Below, in pieces: positions 32,157-41,096 of a DNA stretch of 43,886 nt (its first letter is position 1; each line of letters opens with the position of its first letter). Location of the stretch: positions 1-43,886 of the forward strand of contig CAMOSH010000011.1 of NCBI GenBank assembly GCA_946624575.1. The letters are read 5' to 3'. The notes under the pieces are model-generated. The model was not told the origin of the DNA. It saw only the letters and a list, made by a program, of their open reading frames with translations, and searched no databases. This DNA is from an uncultured Verrucomicrobiota bacterium. GTDB lineage: Bacteria > Verrucomicrobiota > Kiritimatiellia > RFP12 > UBA3636. The position numbers were made by a program, and so were the translations under genes.

Positions 32157-33848
32157 ATGTTCGGAAAGAATTTTCTAAAAAACAAATGGATCACTCGCGA
32201 AACCAGCCACTTGAGTCGCGAAATAGTGATCAACGCAGAAAAGCTTGAAACCCGCGTCGCCGTGCTTGAAAACGGCCGCCTCGAGGATTTTCAGGTGGAA
32301 CACCCCGCGGACGAGCGCCTTGTCGGCTCGATCTTCCGCGGTCGCATCCAGAACCTGCAGGACGACCTTCAGGCCGCGTTCGTCAACATCGGCATGAAGA
32401 AAAACGCGTTCCTCCACTACTGGGACATGAATCCCGACGAGGACTCGCTTCTCGACGACGACGATTCCGAAGGCGACGACGACGACGATTCATCCTCCGA
32501 CAGACAGGGCGGAAAGGGCGGCTCCCGCGACCAGGGCAAGGCCCGTCATGGCAAGGCACCCTCTTCCAAGCGCCTTTCCAACGAGGAAATCGCCAAGCGC
32601 TTCCCCGCAGGCTCCGTCGTCACGGTGCAGGTCTCCAAGGGGCCGATCGGAACCAAGGGGCCGCGCATCACAGCGTCCCTTTCGATCCCGGGCCGGTATC
32701 TTGTGCTCATGCCGGGCGGAACTCTGCGCGGCGTTTCGCGCCGCATCGGGGATTCCGAGGAGCGCAAGCGCCTCAAGAAAATACTCGACCGCCTCCAGAA
32801 GTTCATACCCAAGGACTGCGGCCTCATCGTCCGCACCGCAGGCCAGGGTGTCTCCCACACCGCGTTCGTGCGCGACCTGCGCGTCCTCGTCGGCGCCTAC
32901 CAGGACATGAAGCAGGGCATCCAGGACCTGCCCGCGCCGGCCTGCGTCTACGAGGAGCCCGATTTGGTCATGCGCGTCGTCCGCGACTGGATGACGGAAG
33001 ACGTGGACCGCATCGTCGTCGACGACCCCGTTGTCTACGAGCGCGTCCGCAAGGAATGCGCCCGCATATCCAGACACGCGAAGAACCTCGTGCAGCGCTA
33101 CGACGGGAACTACCCGATCTTCGACCACTACGGCGTCGAAACGCAGCTGGAGGAGGCGTTCCGCCGCAAGGTTCCGCTCAAGAGCGGCGGATATCTGGTG
33201 ATCGACGAGACGGAGGCGCTGATCGCGGTGGACGTCAACACCGGGCGCCACAAGGGCAACGGCTCGCAGGAGGACGCGATCCTCGAAGTCAATCTCGAGG
33301 CGGTCGAAGAGGTCGCGCGCCAGCTGCGCATACGCAACATCGGCGGGCTCGTAGTACTCGACTTGATCGACATGAAGAGCCGCAAGCACCAGCAGCAGGT
33401 CTTCAGGGCGCTCCGCAGCGCCTGCCGGCGCGACAAGGCGCGCACCAACATCACCCAGATTTCCGAGCTCGGACTGCTGGAAATGACGCGCCAGCGCTTT
33501 GAGCGCAGCCTCCTTTCGCAGACCCGCCAGCCATGCCCGTACTGTCGCGGGCACGGCGTCGTAAAGACGCCGCTCCAGCTTTCCGCAGACATCCAGCGCC
33601 GCCTGCGTTCGCTCACCGCGCTTCTCTCGCAGGAAAAGCGCGAGACGGACCTGCAGATATGCGTCCATCCTTCGGTGCTGGAGCGTCTGCGCGACGCGGA
33701 CTCCGTGTTCATCCGCGACATCCAGTCGGCCTACAAGGCCCGGCTTTCATTCAAGAGCGAGCCTTTGCGCCAGTCGGAGTCCTTCGCGATCGTCGATGCC
33801 GGCTCCGGGCAGGTGCTTTTCGCGGCCGGCGAACAAAACGTCTTCTAA
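32157..33848 (+). CDS. rng: Ribonuclease E/G family endoribonuclease
   Basis: A 563-residue protein from ATG 32157; TTG 32148 would add three residues. The S1 domain begins near residue 38 (LVGSIFRGRIQNLQDDLQAAFVNIGMKKNAFLH) and is interrupted by an Asp/Ser-rich insert (about residues 93-150, LLDDDDSEGDDDDDSSSDRQ) before it resumes at GSVVTVQVSKGPIGTKGPR. Catalytic metal ligands are Asp358 in IAVDVNTG and Asp402 in VVLDLIDMK. CPYC (Cys460, Cys463) is the zinc link of RNase E/G tetramers. There is no long C-terminal scaffold like that of E. coli RNase E. Role: start of mRNA decay and rRNA/tRNA processing. It is 33 bases ahead of the RD-repeat protein gene. Confidence 0.95.
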   Translation: MFGKNFLKNKWITRETSHLSREIVINAEKLETRVAVLENGRLEDFQVEHPADERLVGSIFRGRIQNLQDDLQAAFVNIGMKKNAFLHYWDMNPDEDSLLDDDDSEGDDDDDSSSDRQGGKGGSRDQGKARHGKAPSSKRLSNEEIAKRFPAGSVVTVQVSKGPIGTKGPRITASLSIPGRYLVLMPGGTLRGVSRRIGDSEERKRLKKILDRLQKFIPKDCGLIVRTAGQGVSHTAFVRDLRVLVGAYQDMKQGIQDLPAPACVYEEPDLVMRVVRDWMTEDVDRIVVDDPVVYERVRKECARISRHAKNLVQRYDGNYPIFDHYGVETQLEEAFRRKVPLKSGGYLVIDETEALIAVDVNTGRHKGNGSQEDAILEVNLEAVEEVARQLRIRNIGGLVVLDLIDMKSRKHQQQVFRALRSACRRDKARTNITQISELGLLEMTRQRFERSLLSQTRQPCPYCRGHGVVKTPLQLSADIQRRLRSLTALLSQEKRETDLQICVHPSVLERLRDADSVFIRDIQSAYKARLSFKSEPLRQSESFAIVDAGSGQVLFAAGEQNVF

Positions 33849-33881
33849 CAGCAGCCACTGCGGCGCAACGGACAAAATGCC

Positions 33882-35777
33882 ATGAAAAGCGACGACCAAT
33901 CCACGGACAATCCATTCGACGGACTCTCGTTTGCTCCGTCCTGGGCAAAAAGCTCCTCCGAAGAGGCAGGCGAATCGCTTCGTCGCCGTGCCGAGAAGTG
34001 GGAAACCGCGCGAGAAGAGCGCTTTGAGCGCCACGACCGCCGCGACCGCCCATCGCGCCGCGACGGCGATTTCCGCGACCGTCCCCCGCGTCGCGACGGC
34101 GATTTCCGCGACCGCCCGCCGCGCCGCGACGGCGATTTCCGCGACCGCCCCCCGCGTCGCGACGGCGATTTCCGCGACCGTCCCCCGCGCCGCGATGGCG
34201 ATTTCCGCGACCGCCCCCCGCGCCGCGACGGCGATTTCCGCGACCGCCCCCCGCGCCGCGATGGCGATTTCCGCCACGACGGCGGCGCCCAGCGCTGGCG
34301 CCGCGACGGACGCCCTGACGCCGAACGCGTCCCGCCGCCGTTCTCCGTGCGATTCCTTCCGGATCAGGCCGCGCTTTCGTTCCTGGCCCGCAAAATCGCC
34401 GTCAGCCGCAAGGCCATGCCGCTTCGCGACGTGGTGGAACTGTTTTACAAGACTCCGGACACAACGCTTGCGCGCCTTGAGTTCGACGAGGCGCACAAGG
34501 ACGAAAAATTCCACCAGTGTACGGAGTGCGGCTGGTTCGCGCGCACCGAGGACGATCTGCGCCGCCACATTCTCGCGGAGCATTTTCCCAAGGCGTACAG
34601 GGCAGTCGAGGTCGAGGTGGAGCCTCCCGGGGGGTCGTATTCCTCCGTCGCCCGTTGCGGGGTGACCGGCAAGTGGCTCGCACCGCCAAACCACCACAGC
34701 TATTCGCGATGCATCGACGAAATGCTTCGGGATCCTGCGTGCGCTGGCATGAGCGAAGCGGAGTACCGCTCGCGCATCGAACTGGTGGCCGGGGAAGAAG
34801 CCGTCGCCGCATGGCGCGCGCAGGCTTCCCACAAAACCCTCTTCGAAAAGATCAAACAGGACGCCAAACCCAACGCTCCCGCGCCTGCGAAACCCGCGCC
34901 GGATGCTCCAGCCACGGCGGAAACGCCTGCGCCCGAAGCGCCCGCATCGGAGGAAGCGCCCGCGCAAGAAGCGGCGGAAGCACCCGCGCCAGAAGCAGCT
35001 GAAACGCCAGCGCCAGGAGCGGCGGAAGCGCCCGCGCCAGAAGCAGCGGAAGCGCCCGCGCCAGAGACGCCCGAACGTCTTTCCCGAGAAGAGGCTGAAG
35101 CGCGCTTTCTCGCCGAATCCCTGCCGCGCATGGTGCGCCATTCCCGTCAGGTCACAATCGGCCACGAGGTCAGCACCAAGCTCGCCGACGCGCAGGCGCT
35201 AGCGGCGATTCGCCGCGCGTGGGACCACGAACAGCGAATTCCCGTCTCTTCCCTGTTTTTCGCCGTCAGGGCGGGTCTCAAGGCAAGAAAACTCGCGCTC
35301 TTCCGCGCATCGGACGAACATCGCGAGGAATTCGTCTCCTTCCGTGCCCCCACGGCGATCGACACCTCGCTCGCGGTTCCTGAATTGCGCGAAATCCTCG
35401 AATGGAGCGCCGCGAATCCCGGCGGCACCCGCAAGCAGCTGCTCGAAGCGCTCACACCAAAGGGCACCGCACCCGAAAAGGCCGAAGCCGTGCGGTCGCA
35501 ACTGGCGTTCGCGCTCGATCGCGGCGCATTGATCGAGTACTCCAACGGGGTTCTGGCCGTTGGCCAGGAGCACCCGTTCTGGACTGCGGAACCCGCAAGT
35601 CCCGCCCCGGCTCCGGCCGCCACGGAGGCACCGCCACCCGCAGATCCGCCACCGGCGGAGCCGCCTGCGGAATCCGCCCCGGCCGGACAACCGGCAGGGG
35701 AACCGGAGCCCGAGCCTCCCGTCGCCGACGCAGAACAACAGGAAGCGCCGGCTTCAACCGACACGCCCCTTTCATGA
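33882..35777 (+). CDS. Zinc-finger protein with RD-rich tandem repeats (putative RNase E/G partner)
   Basis: A 631-residue protein of no family I recognise. Residues 59-135 are seven tandem 11-residue units RRDGDFRDRPP, basic and acidic in turn and resembling disordered RNA-binding tails. A folded part follows (about 150-325) with a C2H2-like finger CTECGWFARTEDDLRRHILAEH (about 213-234) and a conserved-looking CGVTGKWLAPPNHHSY. Residues about 330-400 are an Ala/Pro/Glu-rich linker. A second folded part (about 405-565, FLAESLPRMVRHSRQVTIGH onward) is helix-rich with winged-helix-like LREILEWSAANPGGTRKQLLEAL. The tail is Pro/Ala-rich. The position right after RNase E/G suggests a role in RNA metabolism, perhaps replacing the missing scaffold. 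This is an inference. Confidence 0.8.
   Translation: MKSDDQSTDNPFDGLSFAPSWAKSSSEEAGESLRRRAEKWETAREERFERHDRRDRPSRRDGDFRDRPPRRDGDFRDRPPRRDGDFRDRPPRRDGDFRDRPPRRDGDFRDRPPRRDGDFRDRPPRRDGDFRHDGGAQRWRRDGRPDAERVPPPFSVRFLPDQAALSFLARKIAVSRKAMPLRDVVELFYKTPDTTLARLEFDEAHKDEKFHQCTECGWFARTEDDLRRHILAEHFPKAYRAVEVEVEPPGGSYSSVARCGVTGKWLAPPNHHSYSRCIDEMLRDPACAGMSEAEYRSRIELVAGEEAVAAWRAQASHKTLFEKIKQDAKPNAPAPAKPAPDAPATAETPAPEAPASEEAPAQEAAEAPAPEAAETPAPGAAEAPAPEAAEAPAPETPERLSREEAEARFLAESLPRMVRHSRQVTIGHEVSTKLADAQALAAIRRAWDHEQRIPVSSLFFAVRAGLKARKLALFRASDEHREEFVSFRAPTAIDTSLAVPELREILEWSAANPGGTRKQLLEALTPKGTAPEKAEAVRSQLAFALDRGALIEYSNGVLAVGQEHPFWTAEPASPAPAPAATEAPPPADPPPAEPPAESAPAGQPAGEPEPEPPVADAEQQEAPASTDTPLS
34056..34286 (+). 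repeat. Seven-copy 33-bp tandem repeat inside the zinc-finger gene
   Basis: GAT of GACGGCGATTTCCGCGAC recurs at 34068, 34101, 34134, 34167, 34200, 34233 and 34266, a strict 33-bp period. Copies differ by a few third-base changes (GAC/GAT, CGT/CGC), and the last diverges to FRHDGG. In-frame expansion or loss of copies is likely between strains. Confidence 0.9.
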
Positions 35778-36997
35778 AAATCCATCCCTTTGCCGCCCTG
35801 CGGCCGGCCGACCAGTCTCTGGCCGCCGACATCGCGTCGCCGCCATACGACGTCGTCGACACCGCCGAGGCCAGGTCCCTGGCCGCCGGCAACCCCTTGT
35901 CGTTCCTTCACGTCGTGCGTTCCGAAATCGACTTGCCGGAAGGCGAGGATCCGCGTTCGCCGGCCGTCTACAAGGCTGCGAAATCCGCGCTGGACGCGCT
36001 CGTCTCCAAAGGAAGCCTCGTGCGGGAAGAGAGCCCCGCCCTCTACCTCTACCGCCAGACGCTTGACGGTCGGTCCCAGACCGCGGTCGTCGCCTGCTGC
36101 GATGTCGGAGACTGCGACAACGGCACGATTCTCAAGCACGAAAAGACGCGCAAGGACAAGGAGGACGACCGCACGGATCACATTCTCGCGACGCGCGCCC
36201 ACACGGGCCAGGTGTTTCTGTGCCACGACGACTCGCCTGCCATCGACGCGCTAGTCGCGGAGGAAACCGCGGCGACTTCCCCGCTCTACGACTTCACGGC
36301 GGCGGACGGGGTCCGGCACACCGTATGGCGCGTCCGCGACGGAGCGGCGCTCGTGGCGGCATACGAGGCCGTGCCATGCGCGTACATAGCCGATGGGCAT
36401 CACCGCTGCGCCGCCTCGTGCCGCGCGGCGGCGCGGCTTGCGGAAGGCGGCTCCGATGCGGAGTCGTCGCGTTTCATGGCGTGTCTGTTCCCCGCGTCGC
36501 AGCTACGCATCCTTCCGTACAACCGATGCGTCCGCGACCTGGCCGGCATGACGCCGGAGGAATTCCTGAAGGCGGCGCTGGCGCGCGGATTCACCGCGGC
36601 GTCAATCCCCGCGCCGGATTCGGCGTTGCCGTCGCATTCGTGCGCGCTGCTTCTGGAAAGGGGATGGTATCGGCTGACATGGCCGGTCACCGACGAACAG
36701 GCCTCGAATCCCGTGGCACGGCTCGATCCGACGCGCCTCCAGGAGGATCTTCTCGCGCCAGTGCTCGGCATCGGAGACCCGCGCACCGACCCGCGCATCT
36801 TCTTCGTCGGCGGCATCCACGGAACGGCCGCGCTCGAACGCGCCGTCGCGGACGGACGCGCCGCGGCCGCGTTCGCCATGGCTCCGGCCACGATCGGCCA
36901 AATCCAGGCCGTTGCGCGCGCGGGACTTCAAATGCCTCCGAAGTCCACATGGTTCGAGCCCAAGCTGCGCTCCGGGCTCCTGATTCACACGTTCTAG
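35774..36997 (+). CDS. DUF1015 family protein
   Basis: A 407-residue protein. ATG 35774 overlaps the preceding stop (ATGA), so it is coupled to the zinc-finger gene. The DUF1015 pattern is clear: FAALRPADQSLAADIASPPYDVVD at the start (xxRP...SPPYDV), LYLYRQTLDGRSQTAVVAC, ILKHEKTRKDKEDDR, YIADGHHRCAAS and PYNRCVRDL. The family is widespread in anaerobes and PVC bacteria, has a conserved HE..R/DGHHR pair that looks like an active site, and has no proven function. No signal peptide, so it is cytoplasmic. The operon position with RNA-decay proteins may be chance. Confidence 0.92.
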   Translation: MKIHPFAALRPADQSLAADIASPPYDVVDTAEARSLAAGNPLSFLHVVRSEIDLPEGEDPRSPAVYKAAKSALDALVSKGSLVREESPALYLYRQTLDGRSQTAVVACCDVGDCDNGTILKHEKTRKDKEDDRTDHILATRAHTGQVFLCHDDSPAIDALVAEETAATSPLYDFTAADGVRHTVWRVRDGAALVAAYEAVPCAYIADGHHRCAASCRAAARLAEGGSDAESSRFMACLFPASQLRILPYNRCVRDLAGMTPEEFLKAALARGFTAASIPAPDSALPSHSCALLLERGWYRLTWPVTDEQASNPVARLDPTRLQEDLLAPVLGIGDPRTDPRIFFVGGIHGTAALERAVADGRAAAAFAMAPATIGQIQAVARAGLQMPPKSTWFEPKLRSGLLIHTF

Positions 36998-37028
36998 CTC
37001 CGGCGGCGCGCCGGGGCGCAGTTCCGGA

Positions 37029-38468
37029 ATGGTCTTCTCCTCTCCGTTCTTCCTCGGCTGCTTTCTGCCGCTCGTGCTGCTTCTGCACCGCGTCGCTCCT
37101 CCGGAGCGCCGCAATGCGGTACTTTTGTGCGGCAGCCTGTTTTTCTACGCCTGGGGGGAGCCGCGCGCCGTCTTTCTCATGCTTGGCCTGATCGCGGTGT
37201 GCCACAGATGCGCACTCGGGATCGAGAACGCCCGGCGCGCAGGGCGCAGGCGCGCCGCCTCGCTGATTCTCGCGGCGGGGCTATTCGCCAACCTCGGCGC
37301 GCTCGCCGTATTCAAGTACGCCTCGTTCGCAATCGGCAACCTCGCGGCGCTGGGTCTGACGCTGCCTGATCCGCACATTCCTCTGCCGATCGGCATATCC
37401 TTCTACTCGTTCCAGTGCGTTTCGTACCTGGTCGATGTCTCGCGCGGCACGGTACCCGCCGCAAGGTCGCCGCGCGACTTCGCGCTCTACGTCTCGCTTT
37501 TCCCGCAGCTGGTGGCCGGCCCGATAGTGCGCTACAGTTCGGTGGCCGCGCAATTGCGCGACCGCGCTCCGGACGCGGCCGCGGCAGTCGATGGCTTTGC
37601 GCGGTTCGGGCGCGGCCTGGCGAAAAAGGCGATCATAGCCGACACCCTGGCACTCTCCGCCGACGCCGCGTTCCCGGCCGACGTTTCCGGCATGCCCGTG
37701 GCTATGGCCTGGTTCGGGACGATCTGCTACGCGCTCCAGATTTACTACGACTTTTCGGGGTATTCCGACATGGCCATCGGCCTCGGCCGCATCCTTGGAT
37801 TCGACTTCCCGGAAAACTTCGACCATCCCTACTCCGCCAGCTCCCTGCGCGATTTCTGGCGCCGCTGGCACATGTCGCTTTCCGGATGGCTCAGGGACTA
37901 CGTCTACATTCCGCTTGGCGGCAGCAGGCGCGGCAGGTTCCGGACCGCAGTCAACACGCTTGCCGTGTTTTCTCTTTGCGGCCTGTGGCATGGCGCGTCG
38001 TGGTGCTTTGTCGCCTGGGGCGCGTGGCATGGCGCCGGCGTCGTCGTCGAACGCCTGTTCCGCGGCTCGCGCCGGGCGTCCGCGCCGCGTTCCGCCGCGC
38101 TCCGCGCAGCGGCAGGGATCGCAAGTCGTGCCGGAGTGCTGCTTTTCGCGCTCGTCGGATGGGTTCCATTCAAGGCTGGAACCGACGGGCGCGGCCTGGC
38201 CTACGCCGCCAGCTACCTGCGCCTCATGTTCACGGGGCACGGCGCGGGACCGTTCTTCTCCTGGCGCCCCGCGCTGGACGCCACCGGACCTTTCGCGATC
38301 GTCGTCCTGTGCGTGGCCGCTGCGCTTTGCATGGAGAGGCCCGCCGCGGCCCTCGCGCCGTCTGGCCGCACCACTGCGTCGCGCGTCGCGGGTTTCGCCC
38401 TGTTCTCCGCGGCGCTGGTATTCGCCCTTTCAAGCGGCTATTCGCCGTTCATCTACTTCCGCTTCTAG
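37029..38468 (+). CDS. MBOAT family O-acyltransferase (AlgI type)
   Basis: A 479-residue polytopic membrane protein. MBOAT motifs: PIGISFYSFQCVSYLVDV, LFPQLVAGPIVRY, IYYDFSGYSDMAIGLGRILGF, FWRRWHMSLSGWLRDYVYIPLGGSR and the catalytic His321 in LWHGASWCF. AlgI-type enzymes pass acetyl groups across the membrane for O-acetylation of exopolysaccharide or peptidoglycan, usually with an SGNH/AlgJ-like partner encoded next door. No such partner lies in the window; the next gene is a VWA-TadG fusion. The target is unknown. It starts 31 bases after the DUF1015 gene and is probably part of the same transcription unit. Confidence 0.93.
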   Translation: MVFSSPFFLGCFLPLVLLLHRVAPPERRNAVLLCGSLFFYAWGEPRAVFLMLGLIAVCHRCALGIENARRAGRRRAASLILAAGLFANLGALAVFKYASFAIGNLAALGLTLPDPHIPLPIGISFYSFQCVSYLVDVSRGTVPAARSPRDFALYVSLFPQLVAGPIVRYSSVAAQLRDRAPDAAAAVDGFARFGRGLAKKAIIADTLALSADAAFPADVSGMPVAMAWFGTICYALQIYYDFSGYSDMAIGLGRILGFDFPENFDHPYSASSLRDFWRRWHMSLSGWLRDYVYIPLGGSRRGRFRTAVNTLAVFSLCGLWHGASWCFVAWGAWHGAGVVVERLFRGSRRASAPRSAALRAAAGIASRAGVLLFALVGWVPFKAGTDGRGLAYAASYLRLMFTGHGAGPFFSWRPALDATGPFAIVVLCVAAALCMERPAAALAPSGRTTASRVAGFALFSAALVFALSSGYSPFIYFRF

Positions 38469-38480
38469 CAGTTCCGTCCG

Positions 38481-40937
38481 ATGTTCCTGCATCCCGAATT
38501 CCTCGCATTGCTCGCAGTGCCGCCGACATTGGCGGCGCTTGCATTTGCGCGACGCGGCCGCGCCCGCCGTCGGGCCGCGCTACTTGCCGGCGCGGCCGCC
38601 GCGTCGCGGACCATGCCGCGCGGCGGTCCGTTCGCCGCGCAGACCCTTCTATTCGCCACGGCTCTCGCGCTCGGCGTCGTGGCCCTCGCTCGACCGCAGT
38701 GGGGCGAACGGCGCGAAAAAGTCGCGCTGTCCACGCGCAATGTCCTGCTGCTGCTCGACGTCTCCCGCTCCATGCTCGCAAGCGACGTGCACCCCACGCG
38801 GCTCGGGCGGGCAAAGGCGGACCTGGCCGATCTGGCGCTCTCGCTCCAGGGCGACCGCGCGTCGCTCGTGGCTTTTCGCAGCGCGGCCGTCACGGTGTGC
38901 CCCTTCACTACCGACGCCGGGTTCCTGCTGGAGGCGCTGGAAGGCGTGGACCCGGATTCCGCGCCGCGCGGAGAAACGGACCTGGGCAAGGCCCTCGAAT
39001 CAGCGCTGGCGGACTTGAAAAAGCTCGGCGATTCCCATAACGCGATCATCCTCGTCTCCGACGGCGAGGACCTCACCGGCCGCGCCAGGCGCGCGGCGGC
39101 CGAATGCGGCGCCCGCGGCATCCCGGTGTTCTGCGTCGGCGTCGGCACGGCGCGCGGCGGCGCGGTCCCGGACGGCGCCGGCGGAACGCTGCGCCATCGC
39201 GGCGAACCAGTGGTGAGCCGCCTCGACGGCCGAACGCTGGCCGAAATCGCCTCGGCGTCCGGCGGCGTGTATCTGCCTGTCGAGGCGACGGCCGCAGGCT
39301 CCACCACGCTTGGAACGATCTACCGCGACCATGTCCGGCGAATCGTCGAGGCGGAAGAGCGGGAGGAGGAGCTTTCGCGCCGCCCCGATCGCTTCCAGTG
39401 GTTTCTCGCGCCCGCGCTTGCGATGATGCTGCTGGCGCTTGCGCTTTCAGCGGGCCGGCCCGCCGCCGCGCCGCGCCGCGCCGGCGGCGGAGTGCCGCGT
39501 CGGACAGGCGGAAAAGCCGGCGGCGCCGAGTCCGGGCAGATTCTGCCCATGGCGCTTTTCGCGGCGCTGGCGCTGGTCTTCGCCGCGCTCTGGCTCGCCG
39601 ATGTCCACCATGCGGTCAGGGTGCGCGGCAAGACCCAGGACGCCGGAGACGCGGCCGCGCTGGAGGCGGCCCGCTGGCAGGGCGCGTCCCTGAATCTCGC
39701 CGGCGAACTCAATCTGGCGCATCTCATGGCCGTGGCCGTCGGCGACGCGCGCACCGCGGAGGCTGTCACAAACGCCCAGACGCGGCTGCTCTACGCGGGT
39801 CCGCTCTCCGGTTTCGCCGCAGCCCAGCACGCCGCGAAGCTCAACGGGATTCCCGGGAACGACGAATTTTCGGAGTTCGTCCGCGCACACGCGGCGCTGG
39901 TCAGGCGCGGCTACGGCGACACGCTGGACGGAACCGCGTCCTCCGCCATTTCAGAACCATGGCCCGGTGCCTGGAACGCCTACGCGGACGCGCTTGAGTC
40001 AATCGCCGCCGGCAAAGTAGCCGCCGGTGTGGACAATGCGCGTTTTTTCGACGATCCGGCCGGGGCGCATTTTCTGCTTGATCCCGGCTTCTACGCCGCG
40101 GTGCGCGGGCGCGACTGGTGCTGGTTCCACCGAAACGCCCCGGACCTGCCGCGGACATACCGGGACTTCAGGTCGTGGCCGCCGTTGCCGGGACGCGATC
40201 CCGATCCGCCGGCAGGCTCGGAAATCCTGGGTCTGGGCCTGCGTTTCGTCCTCCGCCGCGCCGCCTCGTTCGCCGATGGCAGCGCGGTCGTTTTTTCGGC
40301 CGCGACGGCGGCGGGGTTCGACGCCCTCGCCACCGCCGCCGGAGCCGACGCGCTGAAGACGAATTCGGCCTGGGGCGCTTGGCTCGCGTTCGATTCCGCA
40401 GCCTGGGGGCAGTGGCTGGCCATGAAGGATCCCGCGTTCCCGCTGGCCGGCACTTTGCGAAAGGAATACGACACCGTCGGCGCCGACGCCGCCATGCGCG
40501 TGGAAGGCTCCCTGGCGCGCATTTCCAGGCAGGATCCGGCCGGTGACGGCGTTTCGGTCTGGACGGGGGCGGCAAAGCCGTTCGGTTTCCTGCGGGCCGA
40601 GGAGTCCGGCGCAAAGCTCTCCCCGCCCGCCGCATCGTCGCTGGTGCTGCCGGCCTGGAACGCGGTGCGGCTCGTGCCGCTGGACGCAGTCAACCCCGGC
40701 GGCGGCGGCACCTTCGACCTGCGCTGGCGCCGGCACTGCCTTGAACACCTGCCGCCGTATCTGGAGCGCGGCGTCCCCGCGCTCGATCCGACTTGCCGGC
40801 GCTGCCAGGCGCTCGCCAGATGGGAGAATCCCGAACTGCGCGAACGCGCGCGCGGCTGGATCGAGACTAATTCCTGGCGCTGCACCACGTCCCCTCCGGG
40901 CAACTCCCCGGGCGGCGGATCGGCGCACGCCCACTAG
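38481..40937 (+). CDS. BatA-like VWA domain fused to a TadG-like protein
   Basis: An 818-residue protein in two halves. Residues 1-340: BatA/BatB layout with an N-terminal segment FLHPEFLALLAVPP, a membrane helix, a VWA domain with the metal site DVSRSM (Asp93, Ser95, Ser97), then the Thr and Asp loops (PRGETDLG, ILVSDGED), and a helix near 310-325. Residues 350-818: starts with GQILPMALFAALALVFAALWLAD, the signal-anchor of TadE/TadG-like pilus-assembly proteins, then DAGDAAALEAARW and a long unassigned outer part ending in two CxxC-like pairs (PTCRRCQALARW). TadG proteins often carry a VWA domain after the anchor; here a Bat-type VWA precedes it. It could come from read-through of a lost stop, but the frame is continuous. 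It starts 12 bases after the MBOAT stop. Confidence 0.75.
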   Translation: MFLHPEFLALLAVPPTLAALAFARRGRARRRAALLAGAAAASRTMPRGGPFAAQTLLFATALALGVVALARPQWGERREKVALSTRNVLLLLDVSRSMLASDVHPTRLGRAKADLADLALSLQGDRASLVAFRSAAVTVCPFTTDAGFLLEALEGVDPDSAPRGETDLGKALESALADLKKLGDSHNAIILVSDGEDLTGRARRAAAECGARGIPVFCVGVGTARGGAVPDGAGGTLRHRGEPVVSRLDGRTLAEIASASGGVYLPVEATAAGSTTLGTIYRDHVRRIVEAEEREEELSRRPDRFQWFLAPALAMMLLALALSAGRPAAAPRRAGGGVPRRTGGKAGGAESGQILPMALFAALALVFAALWLADVHHAVRVRGKTQDAGDAAALEAARWQGASLNLAGELNLAHLMAVAVGDARTAEAVTNAQTRLLYAGPLSGFAAAQHAAKLNGIPGNDEFSEFVRAHAALVRRGYGDTLDGTASSAISEPWPGAWNAYADALESIAAGKVAAGVDNARFFDDPAGAHFLLDPGFYAAVRGRDWCWFHRNAPDLPRTYRDFRSWPPLPGRDPDPPAGSEILGLGLRFVLRRAASFADGSAVVFSAATAAGFDALATAAGADALKTNSAWGAWLAFDSAAWGQWLAMKDPAFPLAGTLRKEYDTVGADAAMRVEGSLARISRQDPAGDGVSVWTGAAKPFGFLRAEESGAKLSPPAASSLVLPAWNAVRLVPLDAVNPGGGGTFDLRWRRHCLEHLPPYLERGVPALDPTCRRCQALARWENPELRERARGWIETNSWRCTTSPPGNSPGGGSAHAH

Positions 40938-40942
40938 CGCAT

Positions 40943-40971
40943 TTGCATTTGCGGGGGATTTCGTGTATCCT
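40943..40971 (+). promoter_or_regulatory. Promoter of rpsA
   Basis: TTGCAT (40943-40948) and TATCCT (40966-40971) are 17 bases apart. A leader of about 120 bases follows. No ribosomal-protein binding fold can be identified by eye. Confidence 0.55.
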
Positions 40972-41096
40972 CCGCGCCCTTCCGCTCCGGTCTCCGGCGC
41001 CCGGGGCGGATTTCGATCGCGGCCGCGGGGGCGGGTGCCCCACGACGGAACGCCATTACTGACTCCAACCCAATCAAAGTGCCGGGACAAGCAGTC

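Noticed and set aside
34056-34286. CRISPR-like array
   Set aside because: There are no variable spacers. The 33-bp units are contiguous and in frame within a coding region.
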